The position numbers were made by a program, and so were the translations under genes. Of a DNA stretch of 41,202 bases, positions 23,156-31,046 are shown in pieces. The DNA comes from JACDAN01 sp035707105. GTDB taxonomy: Bacteria > Actinomycetota > Thermoleophilia > Gaiellales > Gaiellaceae. Positions within the stretch are counted from its first letter, which is position 1. The number at the start of each line of letters is the position of its first letter. The stretch is taken from NCBI GenBank assembly GCA_035707105.1, contig DASSUI010000075.1, positions 1 through 41,202 on the forward strand, written 5' to 3'. Below the pieces are notes generated by a model. It saw only the letters and a list, made by a program, of their open reading frames with translations. It was not told the DNA's origin and did no database searches.

Positions 23156-23629
23156 GTGAAGAGGATCAACCTCAACGACCTCGAGTTCGAGCACGACGAC
23201 GAGGACCCGGAGGGGTACCGGGCGGGCATGGCCCGCTTCGGGTCGTCAATCGGCGCCTCCATGCTCGGCGCGACCGTCTACGAGCTCCCGCCCGGCCAGA
23301 GCATCTGCCCGTACCACTACGAGTACGGCAACGAGGAGTGGGCGATCGTGCTCGAGGGCCGGCCGATCCTGCGCCATCCAGGCGGCGAGCAGCAGGTCGG
23401 GCCGATGGACGTCGTGTGCTTCCCGAACGGCCCCGAGGGCGCGCACAAGTTCACGAATCGGACGGACGAGCCGGTCCGCGTGATGTTGCTCTCGACGAAG
23501 AACGACCCCGCGATCGCCGTCTACCCCGACAGCGACAAGATCGGCGCCTGGCCGGGACCTGAGTTCCGCGCCGACCACGTCCTCGTCCGGCGCGAGAGTC
23601 ACGTGGACTACTACGACGGCGAGACGTGA
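23156..23629 (+). CDS. Cupin-domain protein
   Basis: 157 residues, single cupin barrel. The first motif reads PYHYEYGNEEWAIVLEGRP (residues of about 44-62) with two potential metal His/Glu ligands. The second is VCFPNGPEGAHKFTNRTDEPVRVM with one His. The C-terminal segment contains YPDSDKIGAWPG, seen in sugar- or oxalate-cupin relatives. The start is the GTG at 23156; it may be transcribed with the ZIP gene (13-base gap). It overlaps the methyltransferase gene by 4 bases. The reaction is unknown. Confidence 0.85.
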   Translation: MKRINLNDLEFEHDDEDPEGYRAGMARFGSSIGASMLGATVYELPPGQSICPYHYEYGNEEWAIVLEGRPILRHPGGEQQVGPMDVVCFPNGPEGAHKFTNRTDEPVRVMLLSTKNDPAIAVYPDSDKIGAWPGPEFRADHVLVRRESHVDYYDGET

Positions 23630-24330
23630 GCGACTTCGCTCCGGTCAAGGGGCTGATCAAGGACGTCCCCGGCTGGCTCTCCGACGAGGAGGGCGAGGCG
23701 CTCTACGAGCTCGCGAAGGAGTGCACGGGCAAGGGCGTGATCGTCGAGATCGGCTCGTGGAAGGGGAAGTCGACGATCTGCCTCGGCCTGGGCTCGCGGG
23801 CGGGCGAGGGCGTCCGGATCTTCGCGGTCGATCCGCATGCGGACTACCGGCACGGCGAGTTCAAGGAAAACATCGAGCGGGCCGGGATCGCCGACCTCGT
23901 CACGCCGGTGAAGGGTCTGTCGCAGGACGTCGTCGACGACTTCGACGAGCCCATCGAGCTCCTGTTCGTGGACGGCTCGCACGAGGAGGAGGACGTCCGT
24001 CACGACTTCGAGACCTGGGTGCCGAAGGTCGTCGAGGGCGGCACGGTCGCGTTCCACGACACGACCTGGCACCCCGGTGTCCGCAAGGTGGTCGCACAGA
24101 AGATCTTCGGCTCGCGGAACTTCCGCGACGTCCGCTTCGTGATCGGCTCGACGACGATCGCGTCCAAGGTCGCGCACAACACGACCTACGACCGGCTGCA
24201 CGCGCGGCGCGTGCAGGCGACGAAGGCGATCTTCGGGGCGGTGACGCGGGTCCTGAAGAAGAGGCGCGCGTGGCTCCCCGAGCCCGTCGAGCGCGCGGGC
24301 CGGCGGGTCTTCCGCGTCGTCGGCCGCTAG
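23626..24330 (+). CDS. Class I SAM-dependent methyltransferase (Methyltransf_24 type)
   Basis: 234 residues. SAM-binding motif I is VIVEIGSWKGKSTICLG at about residues 38-54. The acidic strand-2 end is IFAVDPH, and ELLFVDGSHEEEDVRHDFETW and GGTVAFHDTTW form the later Rossmann strands with family-typical metal or substrate His/Asp residues. Members often methylate sugars or small hydroxyl groups in surface-glycan or antibiotic pathways. The GTG at 23626 overlaps the cupin stop. The stop shares CTAG with the convergent lysozyme gene. Confidence 0.85.
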   Translation: MSDFAPVKGLIKDVPGWLSDEEGEALYELAKECTGKGVIVEIGSWKGKSTICLGLGSRAGEGVRIFAVDPHADYRHGEFKENIERAGIADLVTPVKGLSQDVVDDFDEPIELLFVDGSHEEEDVRHDFETWVPKVVEGGTVAFHDTTWHPGVRKVVAQKIFGSRNFRDVRFVIGSTTIASKVAHNTTYDRLHARRVQATKAIFGAVTRVLKKRRAWLPEPVERAGRRVFRVVGR

Positions 24331-24983
24331 CGGTACTTCGCGTTCAGGAAGAGCTCGCGCTCGCGGCGGCGGCGCGGCGCCAGGATCGGCGGCTTGCTCC
24401 ACATGAGGATCGCGTCGGCCGCGCCGGCGAAGTCGCCCTCGTTCAGCCGCCGGACGACCGTCGACTGCTTGAACCCGCCGGTCCCGATGTTGAAGCAGAG
24501 GGACAGCAGCGCGTCGAACTGGTGCGGCTTCACCGGACGCTTCACCGCCTCGCAGACGGCGGGCTCGTAGCGGCTCGCGAGATCCTCGCGGAGGACGCGC
24601 TCGACGAGCGCGCGCGGCTTCGGCTTCGCCTTCGTTCCCCACTGCGCGCGGTCGGCCGCGGTCACGGGGCCGCGGTGGAGCAGGTGGCCGACCCCGAAGC
24701 TCGCATGGTTCGCGGGGTCGTTGTACGCCCAGGGGACGAAGCCCTCCTCTGCGATCAGGAACGCGAGGCCCTTCCCCGACGCCTGCTTCGCGGACTGCAG
24801 GCGGGCGATCTGCGCGTCGAGCCGCCGACGCACGGCCCTCGCCCGCTTGTAGCCGGCGAGCGCCTCGCGGATCCGCGGATCGCCCTTCGGGTGACGTTCG
24901 AGGGCGATGCGCCAGTCGAGGCGGGCAGCGTGTTGCCGACGCTTGGCGTCCTGGAGGGCGGCGTTCAGCTCGGCGAGGGTCAT
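24327..24983 (-). CDS. GH24 (phage T4-type) lysozyme
   Basis: 218 residues from the ATG at 24983. About 65 N-terminal residues form charged helices, possibly a coiled coil. The GH24 domain begins at about 70. The catalytic layout Glu-x8-Asp-x5-Thr is visible as Glu80, Asp89 and Ser95, so the usual Thr is Ser. ASFGVGH, HQFDALLSLCFNIGTGGFKQSTVVRRL and the late ILMWSK complete the family pattern. No signal peptide is seen, as in endolysins that need a holin. It cuts the MurNAc-GlcNAc bond of peptidoglycan. No phage genes are next to it, so it may be a prophage relic or a domesticated enzyme. Confidence 0.86.
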   Translation of the reverse strand: MTLAELNAALQDAKRRQHAARLDWRIALERHPKGDPRIREALAGYKRARAVRRRLDAQIARLQSAKQASGKGLAFLIAEEGFVPWAYNDPANHASFGVGHLLHRGPVTAADRAQWGTKAKPKPRALVERVLREDLASRYEPAVCEAVKRPVKPHQFDALLSLCFNIGTGGFKQSTVVRRLNEGDFAGAADAILMWSKPPILAPRRRRERELFLNAKYR

Positions 24984-25111
24984 GCCGACGGAGCGGCCTC
25001 CAGCGTATCGCCCTTGTCCGTGCCGACATAGCGACGACTTCGGCACGGGGTCTGGCGTCCGCGCCGCCCCGCGGCTTACCTCCCTCTCCGCCAAGCAACC
25101 GAGGGAGGAAC

Positions 25112-26035
25112 ATGAAGACGATCCTGTTGGCCGCCGTGGCCGGCCTCGTGTCTGTCGCGGCCGGCGTCGCCGTCGCCGCGAGCACGGGTGCCGGCACGGC
25201 GAACGTGATCCACGGCTGCAAGCACCCGTCGGGCGGGTGGCTCCGGCAGGTGGCGGATCCCACGCAGTGCCGCCGCCGCGAGACGCCCGTGAGCTGGAAC
25301 ATCGAAGGGCCGAAGGGCGATCCCGGTGAGCCGGGGCCGGCCGGGCCCGCGGGGCCGAAGGGGGACAAGGGCGACCCCGGCACCGTCGTCTCCGGCCTCA
25401 AGACGCTCGAGGGCGTCCCGTGCGTCGCCGACGACTCCGCGGCGGGCGAGATCAAGGTCACGGTGGGCGCGGGCGGAGACGTCACGCTCAGGTGCGAGGC
25501 GGCGCCGGACGAGCAGCCTCCGCCTCCTCCTCCGCCGCCGCCGGCCGAGCAGGCGAAGCTCGTCATCAACGAGGTCGACTACGACCAGGTGGGGACCGAC
25601 GGCAACGGCTTCGTCGAGATCCACAACGCCGGCACCGCGGCGGCCGACCTCTCGAACGTCGTCCTGGTCGCCGTGAACGGCGGCGACAACGCGGAGTACG
25701 ACCGGGTCGCGCTGACGGGCTCGATCGCCGCGGGCGGCCACCTCGACGTCGCCGTGGAGCTGCAGAACGGCGCGCCCGACGGCATCGCGCTGCTCGACGG
25801 CACGACGCTGCTCGACGCCCTCTCCTACGAGGGCGCGATCACGGCCGCGACGATCGCCGGCCAGACCTACAACCTGGTCGAGGGCACCGTCCTGCCGACG
25901 TCCGTCGAAGACTCGAACACCGTCGCCGGCTCGCTGATCCGACACCCGGACGGAAAAGACACGAACGACGCGGCGTCGGACTGGGCGTTCACGACGACGG
26001 TCACGCGAGGGGCCGCGAACGTGCTGACGCCCTAG
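25112..26035 (+). CDS. Secreted collagen-like and lamin-tail-domain protein
   Basis: 307 residues. The signal peptide is KTILLAAVAGLVSVAAGVAVAA. The Cys-containing region CKHPSGGWLRQV..QCRRRETPVSWN leads directly into eight Gly-X-Y collagen triplets (residues 66-89: GPK, GDP, GEP, GPA, GPA, GPK, GDK, GDP). A second small Cys-bearing region (about 91-130), a run of nine prolines (136-144) and a C-terminal lamin-tail domain (from about 148; LVINEVDYDQVGTDGNGFVEIHNAG) follow. A good Shine-Dalgarno (GGGAGGA) precedes the ATG. It is probably a trimeric surface or matrix protein; the ligand is unknown. Confidence 0.85.
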   Translation: MKTILLAAVAGLVSVAAGVAVAASTGAGTANVIHGCKHPSGGWLRQVADPTQCRRRETPVSWNIEGPKGDPGEPGPAGPAGPKGDKGDPGTVVSGLKTLEGVPCVADDSAAGEIKVTVGAGGDVTLRCEAAPDEQPPPPPPPPPAEQAKLVINEVDYDQVGTDGNGFVEIHNAGTAAADLSNVVLVAVNGGDNAEYDRVALTGSIAAGGHLDVAVELQNGAPDGIALLDGTTLLDALSYEGAITAATIAGQTYNLVEGTVLPTSVEDSNTVAGSLIRHPDGKDTNDAASDWAFTTTVTRGAANVLTP

Positions 26036-26970
26036 AGCGAGAGGTAGAGCTCGAGCAGGCGGCCGGCGCCCTTGTCGGCGTCGTGGACTCGCTCGACGTA
26101 GGCCCGAGAGGCGGCGCCGACCAGGCGTCGCCTCTCGGAGTCCGCGGCGAGCTCCTCGATCCTGTTGCGCAGGGTCTCCATCGTGGCCGGCACGACGGGG
26201 ACCTCGACGCCGAGCGCCCGCTCGGTCTCCTCGACGGCCTCGGGCCGGAGGTAGCCGAGCACGGGCTTCCCGAGCGCCATCGCCTCGAGCGCGAACATCC
26301 CGTACCAGCCGGCGTTGAGCTGGTCGACGACGATGTCCGCCCGCTCGTACCGGCGGCGCGCCTCGTCGTGCCGGAGCCCCTCGACGATCTCGAGGTCGAC
26401 GTCGAGTCCCTCGCACGCCTCGATCACGTGCTCCGTGCCCTTGCGCCGCCGGCTCGACGGCGCGTGCAGGACGATAGGCCTGGCGCGGTCCTCCGGCGGG
26501 GCCGGCACGTAGTCCCGCAGATCGAGGCCGGGAGGGACGACATGCGCGTCCGGAACCCACCGGAGCGCGTCGTACGAGCCGACGATGCGTGCGTCGGCGC
26601 CGCCCGCGTACCGCAGCTCAGCGGGCGACTTCCCGCGGATGTCGGAGCCGAGGAAGTGGAGGACGGACTTCCGCCGCGTCGCCTTCAGGATGGGCCACGT
26701 CAGCCGCCGAGGGACGAGCGTCCAGCCGAAGTAGAAGTGGAAGACGTCCGTCCGCGGCAGCAGGCGAAGGAAGGCCGGCCACTGCACCGCCTGCCGGCCC
26801 CAGAACCCGGCCGGCCGATCGAGCGAGACGTCGGCTTCCGGATGCATCCGCTGGCGCTCGACGACGACGAGCGTCGCCTCGACGCCCTTGCGACGGAGGG
26901 CCTGCACGTTCGTCCACGGGATCCCCGCCACGTTCAGCGGGGTGTGGACTACGCGGAGGGCTCGTCCCAC
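26032..26970 (-). CDS. Glycosyltransferase, GT4/GT-B type
   Basis: 312 residues from the GTG at 26970. The N-terminal GT-B half opens with LRVVHTPLNVAGIPWTNVQALRRKG. The C-terminal half has IVLHAPSSRRRKGTEHVIEAC and the donor-binding acidic segment NAGWYGMFALEAMALGKPVLGY (E-x7-E type). It is likely to add a sugar to a lipid-linked glycan. Its start overlaps the end of the ATP-grasp gene by 22 bases. Its stop shares CTAG with the convergent lamin-tail gene. Donor and acceptor are unknown. Confidence 0.85.
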   Translation of the reverse strand: MGRALRVVHTPLNVAGIPWTNVQALRRKGVEATLVVVERQRMHPEADVSLDRPAGFWGRQAVQWPAFLRLLPRTDVFHFYFGWTLVPRRLTWPILKATRRKSVLHFLGSDIRGKSPAELRYAGGADARIVGSYDALRWVPDAHVVPPGLDLRDYVPAPPEDRARPIVLHAPSSRRRKGTEHVIEACEGLDVDLEIVEGLRHDEARRRYERADIVVDQLNAGWYGMFALEAMALGKPVLGYLRPEAVEETERALGVEVPVVPATMETLRNRIEELAADSERRRLVGAASRAYVERVHDADKGAGRLLELYLSL

Positions 26971-27980
26971 TCGACCTGGTCGAAATACCGCAGGGCGCGC
27001 CGCGTAGGGCGGACGCGCAACCGGAGCTCGGCGAGCTCCTCGGCGCCGATCTCGCCGAGCGCGTGCTTCACGCCGAGCCAGGGGAGGTTCAGGTCCTCCT
27101 GGTAGACGATCGTCGAGATCCGGGGGTTGATCTCGATCACCTTGTCGCCGACGAGCTGGATGTTGAAGAAGTGGTCGATCGCGAGCGCCTCGACGATGCG
27201 CTCCGAGATCTCCATCAGCCACGGTTCGTCGAGGGTCGCGAAGTACATAGCGAGCCCGGCGCGCATCGACTCCCGAGTCTTCGGGTGGCCGAGCACGATG
27301 CGGCCGCGCTCGGCGATCCCGTCGATCGTCCGCTCGAGCCCGCTCGCGAGCTCCATGACGAGCAGCGGCGTGTCGTCGTCGCCGAGGAGCTCGACGAGCT
27401 CCTCGAGCCGCAGCGCTTCCGCCACGCCCGGCCGGTTCTTCAGCAGCTGCTCCCGGCGATCGGCGCCCGCAGAGAGGATCCTGAAGCCGCGTGAGCCGGA
27501 CGAGAACGCAGGCTTGATCGCGACGTCCTCGCCGGGGTACCCGAGCTCGCGCGCCGCCTCGGCGACCGCCTCGCCGCCGACCACGCGCCGCCATCGGGGG
27601 CCGGGGACGCCGAGCGCGTCGAGCAGCGCGTAGCTCTCGGCCTTGTCGTTCGAGCGTCGGATCGCCTCGGGGGAGGAGACCATGACGGCGACGCCCTCGA
27701 ACCGCTCCTTCGCCTCGGCCAGCCCGAGGAGGTCGAACGAGGACTGCGGCAGGATCGCGTCGACTCCCTCGCGCTCGACGACGTCGAGCATCGCGTCGGC
27801 GAAGCCCGGATCCGACCCCGAGGGCACGAGGTGGAAGGCGTCCGCGATGTGCCGGCCGACGGACCGCTGGGCCATGTCCGTCCCGACGACGCGCACCTCC
27901 CGCTCGCCGTTCTCGCGCAGGGCGCGGACGAGCGCGGCGGTCCCCGGAGCCCCCGCCGCGGACACAAGGACCGTCGTCAC
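26949..27980 (-). CDS. ATP-grasp ligase, carbamoyl-phosphate-synthase-large-chain-like
   Basis: 343 residues from the GTG at 27980; the frame is open further upstream, but the first Rossmann strand is VTTVLVSAAGAPGTAALVRAL. The pre-ATP-grasp domain is followed by an ATP-grasp fold with DVAIKPAFSSGSRGFRIL (Lys) and LVMELASGLERTIDG. The metal-binding end is DKVIEINPRISTIVYQED (Glu, Asn, Arg). Such stand-alone enzymes join carboxylates to amines or amino acids and are frequent in surface-polysaccharide loci. It overlaps the downstream glycosyltransferase. The substrate is unknown. Confidence 0.85.
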   Translation of the reverse strand: MTTVLVSAAGAPGTAALVRALRENGEREVRVVGTDMAQRSVGRHIADAFHLVPSGSDPGFADAMLDVVEREGVDAILPQSSFDLLGLAEAKERFEGVAVMVSSPEAIRRSNDKAESYALLDALGVPGPRWRRVVGGEAVAEAARELGYPGEDVAIKPAFSSGSRGFRILSAGADRREQLLKNRPGVAEALRLEELVELLGDDDTPLLVMELASGLERTIDGIAERGRIVLGHPKTRESMRAGLAMYFATLDEPWLMEISERIVEALAIDHFFNIQLVGDKVIEINPRISTIVYQEDLNLPWLGVKHALGEIGAEELAELRLRVRPTRRALRYFDQVEWDEPSA

Positions 27981-28008
27981 CTCGCGCCCCTGGCCGGCTG
28001 CGGCTCCC

Positions 28009-28025
28009 GCCGGGCGAAGCCCGGC
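28009..28025. repeat. Hairpin in the gap before the ATP-grasp gene
   Basis: GCCGGGC (28009-28015), GAA, and GCCCGGC (28019-28025) form a perfect 7-bp stem-loop in the 151-base gap between two minus-strand genes. It could terminate or process the transcript from the methyltransferase gene. Confidence 0.5.
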
Positions 28026-28067
28026 TCCGCCGCCGCCTGACGCCCCTGAGCGCACGCGGCTCTCCGG

Positions 28068-28098
28068 GGCCGTGTTGGGAACACTGTCCCCTCCGGCC
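28068..28098. repeat. Interrupted hairpin downstream of the methyltransferase gene
   Basis: GGCCG (28068-28072) pairs with CGGCC (28094-28098), and GGGA (28077-28080) pairs with TCCC (28087-28090), with unpaired bases between. It lies 34 bases beyond the stop of the minus-strand methyltransferase gene, a plausible terminator position. The centre ACACTG resembles the palindromes near 30300. Confidence 0.4.
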
Positions 28099-28131
28099 GC
28101 GCACTCTCAGCAGCGTCCCAGGAACGCGAGG

Positions 28132-28818
28132 TCACTTGACGATCAGCGACAGCTTGGCGCCGAGCGGCTGCGATCGCCGGCCGACGCGCTGCGTGAACTC
28201 GTCCCACGCCGTGTTGACGTTCACGTCGTCGGCGACGAGCGCGCCGCCGTCGCGCATCGACTCCCAGGCGTGCTCGAACTCGAACGACATGCACTCGTAG
28301 GAGTGCTCGCTGTCGTGCATGAAGAAGTCGATCGGGCCGGTGTGCTCCAGGAGCGGGGGGAGCTCGTCCTGGCTCCGGCCGAGCACGAGGCTCCAGCGCT
28401 CGCGCAAGTCCCCAGGCACCATCCACCCCGGCTCGCGGCCGGGCGGGATCACGGCACCACCCTTCCCGTCCCAGAACGTCCCAGCCTCGTACTCCTCCCC
28501 GGCGACCTCCGGAAGGTCGATCGAATGGAGCTCGCCGGTGCCGTTCCGCTCGAGCGCGAGCAGGAGGAACGCGGTCGAGACGCCGTTGCAGACCCCGGTC
28601 TCGACGGCGACGAGCGGCTTCATCTCGCGCAGGAGCCGGTAGAGCCGGAGGCCCTCGTCGTAGCCGTCGCGCCCGGTGACCCGGCCGGTGTTGTACCGGT
28701 GACCACGCTGGGTCTCGCCCTGGACGACATCCCAGAAGTGGGCTGCCTGCCCCTCGAGATGTGGAAGCAGCCCGCTCTCGCGAACCTCGTCCTCCGGCGT
28801 CGTCGCCACCCCGTCCAT
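28132..28818 (-). CDS. Class I SAM-dependent methyltransferase-like protein of the glycan locus
   Basis: 228 residues. The motif I region is VAVETGVCNGVSTAFLLLAL (about 69-88), a cephalosporin-hydroxylase/Methyltransf_24-like form. ELHSIDLPEV is the acidic strand-2 end, and IDFFMHDSEHSYECMSFEFEHAW with GGALVADDVN follow. It probably methylates a sugar or a small glycan precursor, but the reaction is not known. The ATG at 28818 has TAGCAT 9 bases before it. It lies between a flippase and an ATP-grasp gene on the same strand. Confidence 0.8.
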   Translation of the reverse strand: MDGVATTPEDEVRESGLLPHLEGQAAHFWDVVQGETQRGHRYNTGRVTGRDGYDEGLRLYRLLREMKPLVAVETGVCNGVSTAFLLLALERNGTGELHSIDLPEVAGEEYEAGTFWDGKGGAVIPPGREPGWMVPGDLRERWSLVLGRSQDELPPLLEHTGPIDFFMHDSEHSYECMSFEFEHAWESMRDGGALVADDVNVNTAWDEFTQRVGRRSQPLGAKLSLIVK

Positions 28819-28827
28819 CGCGGCGGG

Positions 28828-28833
28828 ATGCTA
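28828..28833 (-). promoter_or_regulatory. -10 box upstream of the methyltransferase gene
   Basis: TAGCAT on the minus strand, 9 bases before the ATG at 28818; no Shine-Dalgarno is evident. This would allow a short or leaderless transcript starting after the flippase gene. Confidence 0.35.
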
Positions 28834-28868
28834 CCCGCGCCTACGTCTTCGGCCGTCCTTCTCGACGC

Positions 28869-30305
28869 TCACGCGGCGAGTCGACGCGCGCGCAGGCGCC
28901 GCAGCTCCTCGGGCAGGAAGAACCCGAGCGGGAAGAGGACGATCGGATAGGCGGCGACGAGCCCGATCGCGACGCCGAGCGGGACGTCGAGCGCGCGTCC
29001 GACGACGGTGAGCGCGATCGCCGCACCGAGCGCCGTCGCGACGCGGCGCCACTGATACGGCACCGGGAAGACCTGCTGCGCCTTCCAGGCCATGCCGAGA
29101 AACAGCAGCGCGTAGGCCCCGGCGGTTGCGACTGCGGCGCCCATCATCCCGAACTCGGGGATCAGCGCAAGGTTGAGCACGATGTTGAGGACGGCGGCGG
29201 CGCCGGTGATGATCCAGTTCGAGCGGGTCTTGCGGGCCCGGCCGATCCCGATCACGACGACGATGTACGCGCCGAACACCGCGGCGGAGAACGCAAGCGG
29301 CGCGACGACACGCTCGGCGGAATAGAAGTCCTCGGTCGTCAGCAGCTGAACGAGCCACGGCGCCAGGACGCCGAGCGCGAGCGCCATCCACGACGTGATC
29401 GCGACGAGGTAAGTCAGGACGAAGGCATAGGCCCGCGCCGCCTCGCGGTCGTCCTCGATCGAGTAGGCGAACGCCGGCCAGGCGGTTCGGAAAGCGGCGA
29501 GCAGGAGCACGATCGCCGAGGCGAGGCGGACGCCGATCGAGTACAGGCCGACCTCCCGGGGCCCGGCCAGCTTCACGAGGAAGAACCGGTCGCTGAAGTT
29601 CAGCGCCCAGAGGAAGAGCGCCGACGGGACGAGCGGCATGCCGAAGCGGTTCATCTCGCGGAGCAGCGGCCGGTCCCACTCGAACCCGAGTTGCTCGCGG
29701 CGGTAGAGCAGCAGGCCGGCGTAGACGGCCAGCGTCCCCGTGAAGTTCCCGACGATCACGCCGACCGGCCCCTGCTCCCAGACGACGACGAGCAGCAGGG
29801 TCGCGCCGACCGTCAGTCCGAGGTTGATCAGCGTCGCGATGAGGTAGGCGACAGAGCGCTGCTCGACGCGGAACAGCGACGTCATCTGCTCGTAGTTCAC
29901 ATGGGCCCAGAGGCCGACGAATGCCGCGCGAACGAGGTTCGCGTGGTCGGCCGTGCCGAAGAGGAGGTCGGAGATCGCGCCGGCGAGCGCCAGGCCGACG
30001 GCGAGGCCTGCCGTGCCCATGGCCATCGTGAACCAGAACGACGTCCGGATGACGCGCCGCTTGCCTGCCTCATCCGCCTCGTCGAAGTAGAAGCGGAAGA
30101 AGGCGCTCTTCACCCCGGCCGCGAGCAGCACGGTCAGGATCGCCGAGAGCGCGATCAGCGTCTCGATCAGCCCGTAGTCCGCCGGCGAGAGGTAGCGCGT
30201 GTAGACGGGCAGGAGCAGGACGGCGATGAAGCGCGAGACGAGCGACCCGAGGCCGTAGACGGCCGAGTGGCGCGCGAGCTCGCCGAGCCTCTTGCCTAGT
30301 AACAC
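28869..30305 (-). CDS. Polysaccharide flippase (Wzx/MOP superfamily)
   Basis: 478 residues with about 12-14 TM segments. The N-terminus LARHSAVYGLGSLVSRFIAVLLLPVYTRYLSPADYG is typical of the lipopolysaccharide O-unit flippase family when compared by eye (residues of about 10-45). RTSFWFTMAMG and YSIGVRLASAIVLLLAAFRTAWPAFAYS are later conserved parts. It moves undecaprenyl-linked glycan units across the membrane. The GTG at 30305 lies inside a 17-base palindrome; no other start is available before the conserved sequence. It is the natural partner of the polymerase-like protein at 16547-18079. Confidence 0.88.
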   Translation of the reverse strand: MLLGKRLGELARHSAVYGLGSLVSRFIAVLLLPVYTRYLSPADYGLIETLIALSAILTVLLAAGVKSAFFRFYFDEADEAGKRRVIRTSFWFTMAMGTAGLAVGLALAGAISDLLFGTADHANLVRAAFVGLWAHVNYEQMTSLFRVEQRSVAYLIATLINLGLTVGATLLLVVVWEQGPVGVIVGNFTGTLAVYAGLLLYRREQLGFEWDRPLLREMNRFGMPLVPSALFLWALNFSDRFFLVKLAGPREVGLYSIGVRLASAIVLLLAAFRTAWPAFAYSIEDDREAARAYAFVLTYLVAITSWMALALGVLAPWLVQLLTTEDFYSAERVVAPLAFSAAVFGAYIVVVIGIGRARKTRSNWIITGAAAVLNIVLNLALIPEFGMMGAAVATAGAYALLFLGMAWKAQQVFPVPYQWRRVATALGAAIALTVVGRALDVPLGVAIGLVAAYPIVLFPLGFFLPEELRRLRARRLAA

Positions 30306-30317
30306 TGTGTTACTTGC
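30298..30317. repeat. Palindromic repeat copy 1
   Basis: AGTAACACTGTGTTACTTGC. The first 17 bases (30298-30314) are a perfect palindrome centred on 30306. It is a direct repeat of 30374-30393, differing at five positions. It covers the start codon of the flippase gene. Confidence 0.75.
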
Positions 30318-30328
30318 TCCTTGGGGGC

Positions 30329-30360
30329 GCCGGGAGCCGCATCGTTGCGCCGATCCCGGC
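30329..30360. repeat. Central stem between the two palindromic repeats
   Basis: GCCGGGA (30329-30335) and TCCCGGC (30354-30360) make a 7-bp stem with an 18-base loop. It lies midway between the two 20-base repeats, giving a composite structure like a bacterial interspersed mosaic element. Confidence 0.5.
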
Positions 30361-30373
30361 CGCGGGACCGGCT

Positions 30374-30393
30374 GGTGACACAGTGTTACTTGG
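30374..30393. repeat. Palindromic repeat copy 2
   Basis: GGTGACACAGTGTTACTTGG. Bases 30375-30389 are palindromic with one mismatch. It is a direct repeat of 30298-30317, located 11 bases before the end of the NodB-like gene. The whole 99-base gap between the two genes is filled by these repeats and the central stem. Confidence 0.7.
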
Positions 30394-30404
30394 CGTCCGC
30401 GCGC

Positions 30405-31046
30405 TCACGAGAGGTCGATGCGGTCCTCGGCGAGGAGCGAGCGGCGCCTGGCCCGCTCGGCGTCGAGCATCGCGTCCATCGTCTCGGCCATCGTCTCGCC
30501 CGGGTAGACCCAGATCTCCGGGTGGACAAGGAGCTGGAGCCATTCGAACCGCGCCGCGCGGAGGTCGTCGTGCGGGCAGCCGTGGCGCCAGTGCTGGTTG
30601 GAATCCGAGCGGTAGCGGTCGGGGTCGAAGAACGGACGCTGCATCACGTTGACGGCGCCGTCCACGGGCTCGGTCATGTAGTCCGGGTCCGGGTTGTGCC
30701 AGGCGACCACGGGGTCGAAGCGGTCGTCGAGCTCCAGGTTCGGCCAGACCGCGTGCAGGCCGACCCCGTGCTCGAGCTCGCGCAGCCGGTTGAGCGCGCG
30801 GCGCCCTTCCGACGAGCCGAGGTTGTAGAAGACCGACTGCGTCATCAGGAAGTACGTGGCCCGCGCGCCGACGGACGCCTCCAGCTCCGCCATCTCGAGC
30901 GCCGCGTCGAGTGAGAGGTCGACGTCGTGCCGGAGCAGCAGGTCGCCGGACTTCGGCGCGTCGCCGAACGACGTCCACCGATAGCCGCCCTCCTGCGCCG
31001 ACTCGAGCAGCTCCCGGTAGTGGTCGAGCGAGAAGCCGCAGCTCAT
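30405..31046 (-). CDS. Polysaccharide deacetylase-like (NodB-type) protein
   Basis: 213 residues. The first NodB motif appears as LLLRHDVDLSLDAALEMAELE at about residues 36-56, with the catalytic and metal Asp pair in HDVD. ATYFLM follows, then GLHAVWPNLELDD as the HxxxxH-like zone. PHDDLRAARFEWLQLLVHPEIW, near residue 160, is the C-terminal motif. Proteins of this divergent branch occur in surface-glycan loci next to ATP-grasp enzymes. The ATG at 31046 overlaps the ATP-grasp stop. Deacetylation of a sugar precursor is likely but not shown. Confidence 0.8.
   Translation of the reverse strand: MSCGFSLDHYRELLESAQEGGYRWTSFGDAPKSGDLLLRHDVDLSLDAALEMAELEASVGARATYFLMTQSVFYNLGSSEGRRALNRLRELEHGVGLHAVWPNLELDDRFDPVVAWHNPDPDYMTEPVDGAVNVMQRPFFDPDRYRSDSNQHWRHGCPHDDLRAARFEWLQLLVHPEIWVYPGETMAETMDAMLDAERARRRSLLAEDRIDLS

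Noticed and set aside
24327..24983. Prophage
   Set aside because: One lysozyme gene alone, with no integrase, capsid, tail or attachment repeats in the window.
30298..30393. CRISPR array or insertion-sequence ends
   Set aside because: Only two copies, no regular spacers, and no cas or transposase gene between or beside them.
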